DNA of 5,581 nucleotides from DATAEK01 sp036258055 (lineage in GTDB: Bacteria; Acidobacteriota; Vicinamibacteria; Vicinamibacterales; 2-12-FULL-66-21). Within the stretch, counting starts at the first letter, position 1. The number at the start of each line of letters is the position of its first letter. A model generated the notes under the pieces. It searched no databases and was not told the origin of the DNA. It saw nothing but the letters and a program-made list of their open reading frames with translations. The stretch covers positions 1 through 5,581 of the forward strand of contig DATAEK010000049.1 in the NCBI GenBank assembly GCA_036258055.1, read 5' to 3'. A program made the position numbers and the translations under genes. Of this stretch, positions 4,938 through 5,581 are shown piece by piece.

Positions 4938-5352
4938 GTCGATTGCCGATCTGCCCGCCCTCAATGCGATTCTCAACGCGACGTCAGCGACGCTGCTCGT
5001 GATCGGGTATCGGCTGATCCGGCGCGGGCGGGTGCAGCAGCACCGCCGCGTGATGCTCAGCGCGTTCACGGCGTCCACGCTCTTCCTGATTTCGTATCTC
5101 GTCTACCACGCGAACGTCGGCTCCCGTCCGTTCCCCGGGCACGGGGCAATCCGCGGCGTCTACTTTGCGATTCTGATTTCGCACGTCGTGCTCGCCGCGG
5201 TGATCGTCCCGATGGCTCTGATCACCCTGTTGCGTGCGCTCCGCGAGCGCTTCGATCGCCACGTGCGGATCGCGCGATGGACACTGCCGATCTGGTTGTA
5301 CGTGTCGGTGACGGGGGTGATCGTGTACTTGATGCTGTATCAGATGTTCTAG
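4936..5352 (+). CDS. DUF420 family membrane protein (CtaM-like cytochrome oxidase factor)
   Basis: 138 residues, about the normal length for DUF420. Four hydrophobic helices lie near 10-27, 38-58, 76-100 and 113-135, with positively charged loops (RLIRRGR, RALRERFDRH). Histidines that look like the family's recurring ones are H36 (QQHRRVM), H58 (LVYHAN), H83 (ISHVVLA) and H109 (DRHVRIARWTLP), suggesting metal or heme contact near the membrane. The Staphylococcus CtaM and Bacillus YozB proteins of this family are linked to function of heme A-containing oxidases; the placement after ctaA-ctaB agrees. The opening MSIADLPALNAILN resembles homologues, supporting the ATG at 4936. There is no Shine-Dalgarno sequence: the 93-bp repeat arm runs right into the start codon. 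If transcribed with ctaB, the message must pass a 375-nt repeat block able to fold strongly. It converges with the four-helix-bundle gene. Confidence 0.88.
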   Translation: MSIADLPALNAILNATSATLLVIGYRLIRRGRVQQHRRVMLSAFTASTLFLISYLVYHANVGSRPFPGHGAIRGVYFAILISHVVLAAVIVPMALITLLRALRERFDRHVRIARWTLPIWLYVSVTGVIVYLMLYQMF

Positions 5353-5355
5353 GTC

Positions 5356-5397
5356 AGGAGGCAGGAGGCAGGAGCTAGGAGGTAGGAGGTAGGAGCA
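5356..5397 (+). repeat. Six tandem heptamers, AGGAGGY type
   Basis: Units AGGAGGC, AGGAGGC, AGGAGCT, AGGAGGT, AGGAGGT and AGGAGCA follow without gaps, starting 3 bp after the DUF420 stop; a further AAGGAGG lies at 5399-5405. The period is 7 bp, the same as in the 4570-4937 block but with an unrelated unit. On the plus strand the GG pairs could support a two-layer G-quadruplex, which is only a possibility. Confidence 0.9.
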
Positions 5398-5402
5398 CAA
5401 GG

Positions 5403-5434
5403 AGGAATCAGTCAGCTGCAAACCTCTGATTCCT
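5403..5434. repeat. 9-bp perfect inverted repeat overlapping the end of the four-helix-bundle gene
   Basis: AGGAATCAG (5403-5411) and CTGATTCCT (5426-5434) are exact reverse complements around a 14-bp loop. The loop holds the stop codon and last codons of the minus-strand gene, and the right half encodes part of its C-terminus. No T-run follows on either strand, so it is not a canonical terminator, although it could act as one for convergent transcripts. Confidence 0.75.
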
Positions 5435-5581
5435 GACGCAGTGAGTGCACGTAACCCCCGAGCATTCGAGCGACCTCTTCCACATCGTCCCACCGCTCGC
5501 TGTGGCGGATATGGGCCAGATCGCGCGCGGGGATGAAATAGTCCCGAAGCTCCTCGAGCGATCCTTGCGCGACGTTGAGAA
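5412..5581 (-). CDS. Four-helix-bundle protein (S23 / 23S rRNA intervening-sequence protein, Avd-like fold), C-terminal part
   Basis: The last 55 complete codons are visible on the minus strand, ending at TGA (5412-5414); the start lies beyond the right edge. The peptide contains GSLEELRDYFIPARDL, then W..VEEVARMLGGYVHSLRQ, the typical last two helices of the family named four helix bundle protein or 23S rRNA-intervening-sequence protein. The usual form is GSxxELxxxLxxAxxLG...L...V..ELxRMLxxLIxSL. Relatives include ORFs inserted in 23S rRNA genes of Leptospira and the Avd accessory protein of diversity-generating retroelements, a pentameric nucleic-acid-binding barrel. Most standalone members have no known function. 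No reverse transcriptase, template repeat or rRNA sequence is in view, so neither context applies here. It converges with DUF420 and is separated from it by AGGAGGY heptamers; its 3' end lies in a 9-bp inverted repeat, suggesting gene and repeats may move or evolve together. Confidence 0.85.
   Translation of the reverse strand, partial: LNVAQGSLEELRDYFIPARDLAHIRHSERWDDVEEVARMLGGYVHSLRQESEVCS

Noticed and set aside
5356..5405. Cluster of strong Shine-Dalgarno sequences (AGGAGG x5) acting as ribosome-binding sites
   Set aside because: No plus-strand start codon with a sensible ORF follows; the matches are a by-product of the heptamer unit.
5356..5581. Diversity-generating retroelement, because the four-helix-bundle fold resembles Avd
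   Set aside because: No reverse transcriptase, template/variable repeat pair or variable C-type lectin gene is in the window; lone family members are common.
5412..5581. Intervening sequence inside a 23S rRNA gene
   Set aside because: No rRNA-like sequence borders the gene; its 3' side is DUF420 and tandem heptamers.

Overview
The window is a GC-rich bacterial chromosomal segment. The gene content and wording of the proteins (a cysteine-poor COX15/CtaA heme A synthase with a TGSGLSVPDWP motif, CtaB with an NQxxER motif, a DUF420 protein, a cupredoxin-type lipoprotein, and a four-helix-bundle protein next to short tandem repeats) suggest an Acidobacteriota-like soil bacterium, perhaps of the Vicinamibacteria. 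That assignment is inference from family resemblance; no phylogenetic marker is present.

Layout. 1-217 is the decayed C-terminus of a tyrosine recombinase. It lies 19 bp from the 3' end of a complete tRNA-Glu(CTC) gene on the minus strand (237-311), which has a plausible promoter at 335-363. 438-1826 encodes a membrane-anchored M23 metallopeptidase with all active-site residues. After an 90-bp GC-rich gap comes a tightly packed cytochrome-oxidase maturation cluster on the plus strand: a cupredoxin-like lipoprotein (1917-2699), heme A synthase ctaA/COX15 (2699-3676) and heme O synthase ctaB (3673-4560), with stop and start codons overlapping by 1 and 4 bases. A DUF420 (CtaM-like) membrane protein follows at 4936-5352, separated from ctaB by a 375-bp repeat block. 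At the right edge a four-helix-bundle protein (S23/IVP/Avd-like fold) enters on the minus strand (5412-5581, partial).

How the genes fit together. CtaB farnesylates heme B to heme O, CtaA oxidises heme O to heme A, and DUF420/CtaM proteins are needed for activity of heme A-type oxidases in Firmicutes. The lipoprotein, placed first in the cluster, has a possible copper-binding CxxHxxM site outside the membrane, so a role in electron transfer or copper delivery is a reasonable guess.

The most unusual part is the repeat DNA. 4570-4937 is a large imperfect palindrome: two 93-bp arms made of 7/8-bp units (ATTGNNG on the left, CNNCAAT on the right) that match unit for unit without an indel (83 of 93 positions by hand count). 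They enclose five 18/19-bp tandem units and a small unexplained core. The last unit of the right arm supplies the A and T of the DUF420 start codon. A second, different heptamer array (AGGAGGY, six units, 5356-5397) sits between DUF420 and the four-helix-bundle gene, followed by a 9-bp perfect inverted repeat overlapping the end of that gene. Two arrays of the same period within 0.9 kb, one beside an Avd-like gene, suggest a shared, poorly described repeat-generating or mobile process.
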